From the NCBI RefSeq assembly GCF_002091715.1, contig NZ_BDAG01000026.1, positions 34,600 through 98,599 of the forward strand: DNA of 64,000 nucleotides, written 5' to 3'. The position numbers were made by a program, and so were the translations under genes. Under the pieces are notes generated by a model that saw only the letters and a list, made by a program, of their open reading frames with translations, did no database searches and was not told where the DNA came from. Origin of the DNA: Pseudomonas migulae NBRC 103157 (GTDB lineage: Bacteria > Pseudomonadota > Gammaproteobacteria > Pseudomonadales > Pseudomonadaceae). Of the stretch, positions 8,887-17,425 are shown piece by piece (position 1 is the first letter of the stretch; every line of letters starts with the position of its first letter).

Positions 8887-9786
8887 TCACTCAAGCACGA
8901 AATCAACGGGCTCCAGCACCGGAGGAAACTGCGTCACCCCAAGCGCCGACAGGACATCACGTTCGATGATGCGCACCAAGGCATCGGTGGGCAGGTCATT
9001 TTCGTCACGACCGAACGGGTCTTCCAGCTCATCGCCGATCGCATCCAGACCGAAAAACGTGTAGCTGACAATGGCCGTGAAAATCGGTGTCAGCCAGCCC
9101 AACGGTTCGGCCATGGCAAAGGGCAGCAGGATGCAGAAAAGGTAGATGGTCCTGTGCAGCAACAGCGTGTAGGGAAACGGCAGTGGTGTGTGTTTGATCC
9201 TTTCGCAAACGGCCTGGGCCTGGGTCAGGCGGGTCAAATGACTGGCCATGAGCGTATAGCGCCATTCACTGATTGCGCCCGATTCGCTGAGCGTCGAACA
9301 CTGCTGAGCGACTTGAAGCAAAATTTGCCCACTCAAGTCGGCGGCATTGTTCCTGGGTATCGGGTCGAGCCAGTCACCGCTGGCCGCCAGTTCGTTCTCC
9401 GAGCGCAGTTTCGCGTTGAGCGCATGGGCGAAGCCGCACAGGTTGCTGAGGATTTTGTGCCGTTCGCCGGCGTCCTTGACGATCTGGGTTTCGCGAATCA
9501 TCGAACGAATGTCGACGATCACATCCCCCCACGCCTTGCGTGCTTCATACCAGCGGTCATAACAGGCGTTGTTGCGAAAGCTCATGAAGATCGACAGCGA
9601 CAAGCCCAACAGGGTGAATGGTGTTGCACTGACCTTGGAGAAATAAGTGGGGTGCAGGGTTTCGATCAGCACGATGGCCGAGGCGAGCAACGTCACCATC
9701 AGGCTGCGCCAGGCAATGCGTTTGGCGATCGAACCCTTGAGTGAAGTCAGGACGCCGATCAGGTTGGGTTTGGGTCTCACGATCAT
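8887..9786 (-). CDS. Bestrophin-family (UPF0187) membrane channel protein
   Basis: 299 residues with four hydrophobic segments and the family hallmark SIFMSFRNNACYDRWYEARKAWG-like stretch (NNACYDRWYEARKAWGDV) after the second helix, plus the N-terminal VLTSLKGSIAKRI region. Bacterial bestrophins such as KpBest form pentameric ion channels in the inner membrane. The start lies five bases after the moaA stop, so it is probably co-transcribed with moaA although no functional link to molybdopterin is known. Confidence 0.85.
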   Translation of the reverse strand: MIVRPKPNLIGVLTSLKGSIAKRIAWRSLMVTLLASAIVLIETLHPTYFSKVSATPFTLLGLSLSIFMSFRNNACYDRWYEARKAWGDVIVDIRSMIRETQIVKDAGERHKILSNLCGFAHALNAKLRSENELAASGDWLDPIPRNNAADLSGQILLQVAQQCSTLSESGAISEWRYTLMASHLTRLTQAQAVCERIKHTPLPFPYTLLLHRTIYLFCILLPFAMAEPLGWLTPIFTAIVSYTFFGLDAIGDELEDPFGRDENDLPTDALVRIIERDVLSALGVTQFPPVLEPVDFVLE

Positions 9787-9791
9787 GGTTT

Positions 9792-10790
9792 TCAGCCGCC
9801 CGTCATGTTCATGAAGCGAACCACCTGGACGTCATCGTTCACTTCGAAATTGTGCCGATAAGGCTTGAGCTTCATCGCCTCGATAATGGCTTTTTCCAGG
9901 CGTTCGGGCTGGCCGGGATGGGCGCGCAACACCGCCTTGAGATCGACGGAATGCTCGTTGCCCAGGCACAGCAGCAGTCGACCTTCCACGGTCAGCCGCA
10001 CTCGGTTGCAGGTGCCGCAAAAGTTGTGGCTATGGGGGGAAATGAACCCCAGGCGAATCTGCGGTGCCTCGGCCAGACGCCAGTAGCGGGAAGGGCCTTG
10101 GGTCGACTCGGCGGAGTCAATCAAAGTGTAGCGCTCGGCAATCCGTTCACGTACCTGGGCGCTGGAATAAAACGATTCCGCGCGGCTGTGCTCATGGATG
10201 GTGCCCAAGGGCATTTCTTCGATGAATGAAATGTCTAGCTGGCGGTCGATGGCGAAGCTCACCAGATCGTTGATCTCGTGATCGTTGCGGCCCTTCATGA
10301 CCACGCAGTTGAGTTTGGTGTTGCGAAACCCGGCTGCGTTGGCGGCGTCGATGCCTTTGATGACCTGCGCCAGGTCGCCGGTGCGCGTCAGCTCGCGAAA
10401 GCGCTGCGGGTCCAGGCAGTCGAGGCTGATGTTCAGTCGCTTGACCCCGGCGTCAAACAACGGCTTGGCCAGTTTGCTCAACTGCGAACCATTGGTGGTC
10501 ATGCACAATTCGCGCAGGCCGGGCAGGGCAGCGATTCGTTGGCACAGTTGCACCACGCCCGGACGAATCAGCGGTTCGCCGCCGGTCAGGCGGATTTTGC
10601 GCGTTCCCAGCGCCACGAAGCTTTCGGCTACCTCGTAGATTTCTTCCAGGGTCAGGATCCGTTGGCGGGGCAGAAACTGCATGTCTTCGGCCATGCAGTA
10701 CACGCAACGGAAATCACAACGATCGGTGACGGACATCCGTAGATAGTCCACACGCCGGGAGAACCCATCGATCAAGACTCGCTCTGACAT
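9792..10790 (-). CDS. moaA: GTP 3',8-cyclase MoaA (radical SAM)
   Basis: 332 residues. The N-terminal radical SAM cluster is C25-x3-C29-x2-C32 (DRCDFRCVYC). The C-terminal cluster ligands are in FCGTCNRVRLTVEGRLLLCLG, and the protein ends in the essential Gly-Gly (MNMTGG). It catalyses the first step of molybdopterin synthesis from GTP. ATG 10790 gives the family-typical N terminus; the open frame reaches 14 codons further. It precedes the bestrophin gene by five bases and is divergent from the YdeP-like gene. Confidence 0.95.
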   Translation of the reverse strand: MSERVLIDGFSRRVDYLRMSVTDRCDFRCVYCMAEDMQFLPRQRILTLEEIYEVAESFVALGTRKIRLTGGEPLIRPGVVQLCQRIAALPGLRELCMTTNGSQLSKLAKPLFDAGVKRLNISLDCLDPQRFRELTRTGDLAQVIKGIDAANAAGFRNTKLNCVVMKGRNDHEINDLVSFAIDRQLDISFIEEMPLGTIHEHSRAESFYSSAQVRERIAERYTLIDSAESTQGPSRYWRLAEAPQIRLGFISPHSHNFCGTCNRVRLTVEGRLLLCLGNEHSVDLKAVLRAHPGQPERLEKAIIEAMKLKPYRHNFEVNDDVQVVRFMNMTGG

Positions 10791-10884
10791 GACAGCCTCG
10801 CTTGGCGGTTTCGGTGGTAATGACCCGCGCACTTTGTGATGGAAATTCCGTCGTCATGCGGAATGGATTGCGGTCTCGCTATTC

Positions 10885-10950
10885 TGTAGGAGCCGGCTTG
10901 CTGGCGATGGCGTCAGTGAAATCGCCATCGCCAGCAAGCCGGCTCCTACA
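10885..10950. repeat. REP inverted-repeat element
   Basis: TGTAGGAGCCGGCTTGCTGG followed after a short spacer by the exact reverse complement CCAGCAAGCCGGCTCCTACA. Typical Pseudomonas extragenic palindromic pair, here in the divergent moaA/fdhF region. Confidence 0.9.
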
Positions 10951-11037
10951 AATTCGTCACAGTCCCGTTATTGGTCCGTTAATTTGCGACATGGACGGAG
11001 GTGTGAAGCGCAGGCTAAGAGCAACTTGATAAGGCGT

Positions 11038-11076
11038 CCAATCACTATTAATGACCGGGTGATCGATGGGCTCTAT
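11038..11076. promoter_or_regulatory. Conserved block 1 upstream of the molybdoenzyme gene
   Basis: CCAATCA...TTAATGA...GGGCTCTAT, matching 6928-6966 upstream of moaB and, extended to GGCGTCC at 11033, matching 5841-5884 upstream of moaC. Suggests shared control. Confidence 0.45.
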
Positions 11077-11146
11077 GACGAACTTTCTTAAACCGTTAAA
11101 GTTGCGGGTCAAATACTCAAGCTATTGATATTTAATGAATAAATCC

Positions 11147-11194
11147 CGTGATAGATGTCTTCGATAATGTGGTCATTAATAGCGATTAGACAAT
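11147..11194. promoter_or_regulatory. Conserved block 2 upstream of the molybdoenzyme gene
   Basis: 48-base block from CGTGATAGA to GATTAGACAAT, gapless match to 6993-7040 before moaB. It ends 69 bases before the ATG, similar to the 59 bases at moaB. Confidence 0.5.
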
Positions 11195-11263
11195 ATTTCA
11201 ACCCCGTTCATATTCTTGCTCCGTACTTTGAAAAGCCTGTGTGCATTGTCACGGAGAAGCATC

Positions 11264-13588
11264 ATGTCTCAAGTCGACCGTTACAAACCTTACAAGGGCG
11301 CCGCTGCCGGTTGGGGGGCGCTGATCGCCGTCACCAAAAACTGGCTCGGCAGTGAGAACGCCCTGAAAAACATCCGCGCCATGCTCAAGACCAACCAGAA
11401 CGGTGGCTTTGACTGCCCGGGTTGCGCCTGGGGGGAGTCGCCGGAAAACGGCATGGTCAAGTTCTGCGAAAACGGCGCCAAGGCAGTCAATTGGGAAGCG
11501 ACCGGTCGCCTGGTGAACCCGGCTTTTTTCAACAAATACACCGTGTCGACGCTTTCCGAGCAAAGCGATTACTGGCTCGAGTATCAAGGTCGGCTCACCC
11601 ACCCGATGCGCTACGACGCACAGTCGGACCGTTACGTGGAAACCACCTGGGACGAGGCGTTTGCCCTGATTGCCCGACACCTTAATGCGCTGGAGTCGCC
11701 GGATCAGGCCGAGTTCTACACCTCGGGCCGGGCCAGTAACGAGGCAGCTTTTCTGTACCAGTTGTTCGTACGGGCCTACGGCACCAACAATTTCCCGGAC
11801 TGCTCCAACATGTGCCATGAAGCCAGCGCGGTCAGCATGATCGAAAGCCTGGGCGTGGGCAAAGGCACCGTGGTGTTCGATGACCTGGAGCATGCCGACG
11901 CGATTTTCGTCATCGGCCAGAACCCCGGCACCAACCATCCGCGGATGCTTGAACCGCTGCGCGAAGCGGTGAAGCGCGGGGCGCAGGTGATTTGCATCAA
12001 CCCGCTCAAAGAGCGCGGACTGGAGCGCTTCCAACATCCGCAGCACCCGATCGAGATGTTGCTGAACGGCTCCGAGCCGACCAACACCGCCTACTTCCGC
12101 CCGGCACTCGGCGGAGACATGGCGGTGATGCGCGGCATGGTCAAATTCCTCCTGCAGTGGGAGCGCGAAGCCCAGGCCAGCGGTGGTGAACCGGTGTTTG
12201 ACCACGCCTTCATCGCTGAACATACCTCGGGGTTGGATACTTACCTGGCCGAAGTCGATGCCACCAACTGGGCGCACATCGAGGAACAGTCCGGCATGAG
12301 CCTGGCGGATATCGAACTCGCCGCGCGCATGTACGCCAAAGCCAACGCCGTGATCATGTGCTGGGCGATGGGCCTGACCCAGCACACGCACTCGGTGCCG
12401 ATGCTGCAGGAAGTCATCAACCTGATGCTGCTGCGCGGCAACGTCGGCCGTCCCGGTGCCGGCCTGTCGCCGGTGCGCGGTCACAGTAACGTGCAAGGCG
12501 ACCGGACCATGGGCATCAACGAACTGGCGCCGGTCGAGCTGCTGGATGCACTGGAAAAACGCTTTTCGTTCAAGCCGCCGCGCGAACACGGCCACAACAC
12601 CGTGATGGCGATCTCGGCGATGGAGCAGGGCCGTTCGAAAGTGTTTATCGCCCTGGGCGGCAACTTCGCTCAAGCCACGCCGGACACCCCGCGCACTCAC
12701 GATGCTCTGCGCAAATGCGACCTCACCGTGCACATCGCCACCAAACTCAACCGCAGCCATTTGGTGACCGGACAGGAAGCGCTGATTTTGCCGTGCCTGG
12801 GTCGCACCGACATCGACCTGCAGGCCGAGGGACCGCAAGGTGTCACCGTGGAAGACACCTTCAGCATGATCCACATCTCCCATGGCCAGCTGAAACCCAA
12901 GTCGGCGCACCTGCGTTCGGAGCCGGCGATCATTGCCGGGATCGCTGCCGCCACGTTGGGCAAGCATCCGATCGACTGGAACTGGGCCATCGGTGACTAC
13001 GGTCGCATCCGCAACATGATTGCCGACACCATCCCGGGCTTCGAAGACTTCAATCGACGGTTGCTGCACCCGGGCGGTTTCCACATGCCGAACACCGCTT
13101 CGAATCGTGTCTGGAAAACCGCGACCGGCAAAGCGCAGTTCACCCCGAGTGCGTTGCCGGCGCATTTGATCAGCGAAGGTGTGCGCAACCTGGCAGAGAA
13201 ACCGGATCTGATCCTGCAAACCATGCGCTCCCACGATCAATACAACACCACGCTGTACGGTCTGGATGATCGCTATCGCGGGGTTTACGGCATGCGCGAC
13301 GTGGTGTTCGTCAACGAGCAGGACATCCGCAAACTCGGTTTCGAGCCGGGGCAGAAGGTCGATCTGGTGTCGCTCTGGGACGACGACCGCGAGCGTCGTG
13401 TCAGCGGCTTTACCCTGATCGCTTACGACATTCCGCCGGGGCAAGCCGCGGCTTACTACCCGGAAACCAATCCATTGGTTCCGCTGGAAAGCTACGGTGA
13501 CCGTACGTTCACGCCGACCTCCAAGTTCGTCGCCATCCGGCTCGAACAGGCAGGCGCCAGCAACGTGATCATGTCTTCCATCGCGTAG
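11264..13588 (+). CDS. YdeP/FdhF-family molybdopterin oxidoreductase
   Basis: 774 residues. It resembles the formate-dehydrogenase-alpha-like YdeP branch: a reduced iron-sulfur motif (GGFDCPGCAWGESPENG) replaces the full N-terminal four-Cys motif. SNMCHEASAV places Cys184 where FdhF has its catalytic selenocysteine, and guanine-dinucleotide binding stretches follow (IFVIGQNPGTNHPRM, LRGNVGRPGAGLSPVRGHSN). In E. coli YdeP is tied to acid resistance; the true substrate is unknown. Start ATG 11264 follows CACGGAGAAGC. Its neighbours supply the cofactor, and cioAB follows in the same direction. Confidence 0.87.
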   Translation: MSQVDRYKPYKGAAAGWGALIAVTKNWLGSENALKNIRAMLKTNQNGGFDCPGCAWGESPENGMVKFCENGAKAVNWEATGRLVNPAFFNKYTVSTLSEQSDYWLEYQGRLTHPMRYDAQSDRYVETTWDEAFALIARHLNALESPDQAEFYTSGRASNEAAFLYQLFVRAYGTNNFPDCSNMCHEASAVSMIESLGVGKGTVVFDDLEHADAIFVIGQNPGTNHPRMLEPLREAVKRGAQVICINPLKERGLERFQHPQHPIEMLLNGSEPTNTAYFRPALGGDMAVMRGMVKFLLQWEREAQASGGEPVFDHAFIAEHTSGLDTYLAEVDATNWAHIEEQSGMSLADIELAARMYAKANAVIMCWAMGLTQHTHSVPMLQEVINLMLLRGNVGRPGAGLSPVRGHSNVQGDRTMGINELAPVELLDALEKRFSFKPPREHGHNTVMAISAMEQGRSKVFIALGGNFAQATPDTPRTHDALRKCDLTVHIATKLNRSHLVTGQEALILPCLGRTDIDLQAEGPQGVTVEDTFSMIHISHGQLKPKSAHLRSEPAIIAGIAAATLGKHPIDWNWAIGDYGRIRNMIADTIPGFEDFNRRLLHPGGFHMPNTASNRVWKTATGKAQFTPSALPAHLISEGVRNLAEKPDLILQTMRSHDQYNTTLYGLDDRYRGVYGMRDVVFVNEQDIRKLGFEPGQKVDLVSLWDDDRERRVSGFTLIAYDIPPGQAAAYYPETNPLVPLESYGDRTFTPTSKFVAIRLEQAGASNVIMSSIA

Positions 13589-13591
13589 TTC

Positions 13592-13614
13592 AAACCGGAG
13601 CGGCGCTCCGGTTT
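13592..13614. terminator. Hairpin after the molybdoenzyme gene
   Basis: AAACCGGAGCGGCGCTCCGGTTT is a perfect palindrome 3 bases after the stop. Only a short T run follows, so termination before cioA may be partial. Confidence 0.45.
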
Positions 13615-13708
13615 CACCCTTTCGACATTAGTTGGCTGTGGGCCGCAAGGCCCGACGGTGGCCCGGCTGTGTGCCGTTTTTAACCCAGCCTCGATGAGGA
13701 TATTCATC

Positions 13709-15130
13709 ATGTTCAACCTGGAGGCACTGGACCTGGCGCGAATTCAATTCGCGTTCACGGTTTCGTTCCATATCATCTTTCCTGCCATCACCATTGGCCT
13801 GGCGAGTTTTCTCGCCGTGCTCGAAGGGCTTTGGCTCAAGACCCACAACGACACCTATCGCGACCTCTACCATTTCTGGTCGAAGATCTTTGCCGTCAAC
13901 TTCGGCATGGGCGTGGTGTCCGGCCTGGTCATGGCGTATGAGTTCGGCACCAACTGGAGTCGCTTTTCCGACTTCGCCGGCAGCATCACCGGTCCGTTGC
14001 TGACCTATGAGGTGCTCACGGCGTTCTTCCTTGAGGCTGGCTTCCTCGGAGTCATGCTGTTCGGCTGGAACCGGGTAGGGCGCGGGCTGCACTTTTTTGC
14101 CACGGTGATGGTGGCGATCGGCACATTGATTTCGACCTTCTGGATTCTGGCGTCGAACAGCTGGATGCAAACGCCGCAAGGTTTCCAGATCGTCGATGGT
14201 CGGGTGATGCCGATGGATTGGCTGGCGATTGTGTTCAATCCGTCGTTCCCGTACCGGTTGGCGCACATGGCGATTGCCGCGTTCGTCGCTACCGCGTTTT
14301 TCGTTGGCTCGTCGGCGGCGTGGCATTTGCTGCGCGGCAATGACACCCGCCAGGTGCGCAAAATGCTCTCGATGGCGCTGTGGATGGCGTTGATCGTGGC
14401 GCCGATTCAGGCGGTGGTGGGTGATGCTCACGGCTTGAACACGCTGGAGCATCAACCGGCGAAAATCGCCGCGATTGAAGGGCACTGGGAGAACGCCGAC
14501 AACGGGCCAACGCCGTTGGTGCTGTTCGGCCTGCCGGACATGCAGGCCGAAAAAACCCGCTACGCCGTGGAAATCCCCTACCTGGGCAGCCTGATCCTGA
14601 CCCACAGCCTGGACAAACAGATTCCGGCGCTCAAAAGCTTTGCGAAAGAGGACCGCCCCAACGCGACGATTATCTTCTGGAGTTTTCGCGTGATGGCGGG
14701 CCTTGGCATGTTGATGATTCTGGCCGGTCTGCTCGGGCTCGCGTTGCGTCGCAGCGGTGGCCTCTATCGGCATCGCGGCTTCCTGCGATTTGTGATGTGG
14801 ATGGGGCCAAGCGGCCTGGTCGCGATGCTCGCCGGGTGGATCACCACCGAAGTGGGCCGCCAGCCATGGGTGGTGTACGGATTGTTGCGCACGGCCGACG
14901 CGGCTTCTCACCATTCGGTGGCGCAGATGAGCGTCTCGTTGGCGCTGTTCGTGGTCATCTACTTTTCGGTGTTCACGGTGGGCATCGGCTACATGATGAA
15001 ACTGGTGCGCAAAGGGCCGCAGCCGCATCACGAGCATGCCGCGGGGAACACTTTCGGTCAGGTCGTCACGCCACGTCGACCGCTGTCCGCCGACGCCGAA
15101 AACCTCGACACCGACGCCCGCGTCAATTGA
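13709..15130 (+). CDS. cioA: Cyanide-insensitive bd-type quinol oxidase subunit I
   Basis: 473 residues and nine or so membrane helices. The start LDLARIQFAFTVSFHIIFPA holds the conserved His for haem. The Q region GRQPWVVYGLLRTADAAS is present with the short Q-loop seen in Cio oxidases rather than E. coli CydA. The enzyme oxidises ubiquinol and reduces oxygen to water at the inner membrane, and Cio forms tolerate cyanide in P. aeruginosa. ATG 13709 lies after GATGAGGATATTC. It forms an operon with cioB 17 bases downstream. Confidence 0.92.
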   Translation: MFNLEALDLARIQFAFTVSFHIIFPAITIGLASFLAVLEGLWLKTHNDTYRDLYHFWSKIFAVNFGMGVVSGLVMAYEFGTNWSRFSDFAGSITGPLLTYEVLTAFFLEAGFLGVMLFGWNRVGRGLHFFATVMVAIGTLISTFWILASNSWMQTPQGFQIVDGRVMPMDWLAIVFNPSFPYRLAHMAIAAFVATAFFVGSSAAWHLLRGNDTRQVRKMLSMALWMALIVAPIQAVVGDAHGLNTLEHQPAKIAAIEGHWENADNGPTPLVLFGLPDMQAEKTRYAVEIPYLGSLILTHSLDKQIPALKSFAKEDRPNATIIFWSFRVMAGLGMLMILAGLLGLALRRSGGLYRHRGFLRFVMWMGPSGLVAMLAGWITTEVGRQPWVVYGLLRTADAASHHSVAQMSVSLALFVVIYFSVFTVGIGYMMKLVRKGPQPHHEHAAGNTFGQVVTPRRPLSADAENLDTDARVN

Positions 15131-15147
15131 AGAAGAGGAATTGAGTC

Positions 15148-16164
15148 ATGGGTATTCAAGGTATCGATCTCTCGCTGATCTGGGGCGTGATCATCGCCTT
15201 CGGCGTGATGATGTACGTGATCATGGACGGTTTCGATCTGGGGTTGGGCATCCTGTTCCCGTTGATCCCGGATGAACGGGAGCGCGATGTGATGATGAAC
15301 ACCGTGGCACCGGTCTGGGATGGCAACGAGACCTGGCTGGTGCTGGGTGGCGCGGCGCTGTACGGCGCGTTTCCGCTGGCGTATTCGGTGATTCTGGAGG
15401 CGCTGTACCTGCCGCTGATATTGATGCTGTGCGGGCTGATTTTTCGCGGTGTCGCGTTTGAGTTTCGCTTCAAGGCCAGCCCGCAAAAGCGTCACATCTG
15501 GGACCTGGCGTTTATCGGTGGCTCGCTGTTGGCGACGTTCGCCCAAGGCGTGGTGATCGGTGCTTACATCGCCGGCATCCCGGTGGTTGATCGACAGTTC
15601 GCCGGTGGCACGCTGGACTGGCTGGCACCGTTCCCGTTGTTCTGCGGGGTGGGGTTGATCGTCGCTTATGCGCTGCTGGGCAGCACCTGGTTGCTGGTCA
15701 AGACCGAAGGCATGCTCGAATCGCGGATGCGCCTGTTCACGCGTCCGTTGGCCTGGTTGCTGTTGGCGGTGATCGGCGTGATCTGTATCTGGACACCGAT
15801 CCTGCACCCGGACATCGCGACGCGCTGGTTTTCCCACGCTCACCTGGTCGTGTTCGGGGGCCTGGCGCTATTGGCCGCGCTCGCGTTCTTCGGCTTGCTC
15901 AGCACCTTGCGCCGGCGCCACACCCACTGGCCTTTTGTTTTTACGCTGGCGCTGGTGTTCCTGGGGTACATCGGTCTGGCGTTCAGTATCTGGCCGAACA
16001 TCGTGCCGCCCTCCATCAGCTTGTGGGCCGCGGCTTCGCCACCCACCAGTCAGTTGTTCATCCTGATCGGGGCCTTGTTCATTCTGCCGATCATCCTGAT
16101 GTACACCGTCTGGAGTTACTACGTGTTCCGCGGCAAAGTGAGGATCGGCGATGGCTACCATTAA
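15148..16164 (+). CDS. cioB: Cyanide-insensitive bd-type quinol oxidase subunit II
   Basis: 338 residues, all membrane helices. The N-terminal signature GVMMYVIMDGFDLGLGILFP and the following VWDGNETWLVLGGAALYGAFP are diagnostic for CydB/CioB. It pairs with CioA to form the oxidase. GAAGAGGAATTGAGTC precedes ATG 15148. Its last 14 bases overlap the start of the small DUF2474 gene. Confidence 0.93.
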   Translation: MGIQGIDLSLIWGVIIAFGVMMYVIMDGFDLGLGILFPLIPDERERDVMMNTVAPVWDGNETWLVLGGAALYGAFPLAYSVILEALYLPLILMLCGLIFRGVAFEFRFKASPQKRHIWDLAFIGGSLLATFAQGVVIGAYIAGIPVVDRQFAGGTLDWLAPFPLFCGVGLIVAYALLGSTWLLVKTEGMLESRMRLFTRPLAWLLLAVIGVICIWTPILHPDIATRWFSHAHLVVFGGLALLAALAFFGLLSTLRRRHTHWPFVFTLALVFLGYIGLAFSIWPNIVPPSISLWAAASPPTSQLFILIGALFILPIILMYTVWSYYVFRGKVRIGDGYH

Positions 16165-16306
16165 ACCGCGACAATCAGAACCCGCGCGCTGGTATCGGCG
16201 CCTCGGCTGGCTGGTGCTGATCTGGCTGGGCAGTGTGCTGGCGTTGGGCGTCGTGGCGGGGGCCTTGCGATTGTTGATGCATGCGGCGGGGATGAACTCG
16301 CACTGA
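16151..16306 (+). CDS. DUF2474-type small membrane subunit of Cio oxidase
   Basis: A 51-residue frame beginning MATIKPRQSEPARWYRRLGW followed by one hydrophobic helix (LVLIWLGSVLALGVVAGALR). It overlaps the cioB end by 14 bases in another frame. Location, size and the WYRRLGWL...W pattern fit DUF2474, the small protein that follows cioAB in many Pseudomonas, comparable in position to CydX. A subunit or assembly role is inferred from that analogy. A terminator follows 14 bases after its stop. Confidence 0.8.
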   Translation: MATIKPRQSEPARWYRRLGWLVLIWLGSVLALGVVAGALRLLMHAAGMNSH

Positions 16307-16320
16307 CCCTTTAAAGAAAC

Positions 16321-16356
16321 AACCCGGATCGCTGTCATGGCGGTCCGGGTTTTTTG
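16321..16356 (+). terminator. Rho-independent terminator of the cio operon
   Basis: AACCCGGATCGC and GCGGTCCGGGTT pair with one mismatch around a short loop, followed by a run of T. It sits directly after the DUF2474 stop. Confidence 0.85.
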
Positions 16357-16373
16357 CTGTTGCCGGCGCGCGT

Positions 16374-17225
16374 TTACGGCGTACCGAACATCGCCGTCCA
16401 GTAAATCCCCGAATCACTCTTCGGGTCCACCGCATATGCCGCGCCCAGCTCCTGGTATTGCGGGTTCATCAGGTTGGCGCAGTGACCGGGGCTGGCGACC
16501 CAGCCATCGACCACCTTGCGCACGGTGTCTTGCCCGGCCGCGATGTTCTCACCGATCTGCTGGCCGCCGTAACCCGCCAGTTCTGCCCGATCACCCGGCG
16601 TGCGGCCATCGCGATCCTTGTGGTCGAAATAGTTGTTGTTGGCCATCGACCGCGAATGGGTCTCGGCGGCCGTCGCCAATAGGGCGTTCCAGGTCAGCGG
16701 CGTGGCGGCGGCGAAGGATTGCGTGCCGCACTGGCGCGGCCGACCACGTGCGACATTGAGCTCGGCCAGCAGTTTCTGGCCTTCGGCCTGCCAGTCGCCC
16801 AGGCGTGCACTCAACAGTGGACGGGCCAGCACAATGCGCCATTCACGGTCCTGGCGGCTGACTCCAATGTCGACGAATTGCGGGTCCAGCACGATCTGGC
16901 AAAAGCTCTCCTGGATCGCTTTCATCGCCGAGGCCGCATCACGCGGCCCGGACAGGCTGATCGCCTGCACATTCTTCATCGGATAATTCGCGGCGACCAT
17001 GGCCTGTTGCAGATTGACCATGCTGGTGGCGGACAACGCCAGCCGCGGATCAACTGCCAGCGGCGGCAGTTCCGCCGATACCTCACCCGCGCAACGCTGC
17101 ACCTGGCTGCGGTAGTCGTTGATCGAATCGATCAGTTGTTTCTCGTCAGCCGCCAGCGCCTTCGCGGCGAACAGCAAGCCCAATGACAACGTGGCAAGAC
17201 GCAAAACGGTTGACAGTACACGCAT
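16374..17225 (-). CDS. Exported CAP/SCP-domain protein (YkwD-like)
   Basis: 283 residues. A Sec signal peptide (residues 1-25, ending AAKALA) is followed by about 120 residues of unassigned sequence and a C-terminal CAP domain with WNALLATAAETHSRSMANNN, YFDHKDRDG and GENIAAGQDTVRKVVDGWVASPGH-type blocks. Bacterial CAP proteins are secreted or periplasmic and of mostly unknown activity. ATG 17225 is chosen because it starts the signal peptide. The frame continues upstream without family features. Confidence 0.85.
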   Translation of the reverse strand: MRVLSTVLRLATLSLGLLFAAKALAADEKQLIDSINDYRSQVQRCAGEVSAELPPLAVDPRLALSATSMVNLQQAMVAANYPMKNVQAISLSGPRDAASAMKAIQESFCQIVLDPQFVDIGVSRQDREWRIVLARPLLSARLGDWQAEGQKLLAELNVARGRPRQCGTQSFAAATPLTWNALLATAAETHSRSMANNNYFDHKDRDGRTPGDRAELAGYGGQQIGENIAAGQDTVRKVVDGWVASPGHCANLMNPQYQELGAAYAVDPKSDSGIYWTAMFGTP

Positions 17226-17425
17226 GGAAATCTCCCTTGATCTGACTGCGCCCATGATGCGCGATGACACCCCCGTGAGCGCAATGCCTTTTCGCGCCGA
17301 AATACAGGTTGTTGGCCGTCTGTCGGAATGAATTCTGGCAACTACAATCAAGCCATGTCGCCCGAAAGACGTGCTGTACGTCGACATTTTGTTGCTTGAA
17401 TCCAGTCCACTCAGAAGGGTCGATC

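Noticed and set aside
11125..11150. Possible Anr/FNR box (TTGAT...A) upstream of the molybdoenzyme gene.
   Set aside because: TTGATATTTAATGAA lacks the ATCAA half-site; not a credible Anr site.
11249..13444. Long open frame (731 codons) antisense to the molybdoenzyme gene.
   Set aside because: It is the codon-bias shadow of a GC-rich gene: rich in Arg, His, Gln and Gly, without motifs or ribosome site. The same applies to long antisense frames opposite cioA (13628-15037), lpdV/bkdB (55059-57512) and the CPA2 antiporter (43359-45452).
16407..17225. CAP-domain gene starting much further upstream (near 17387).
   Set aside because: The additional 54 residues precede a perfect signal peptide and would block export.
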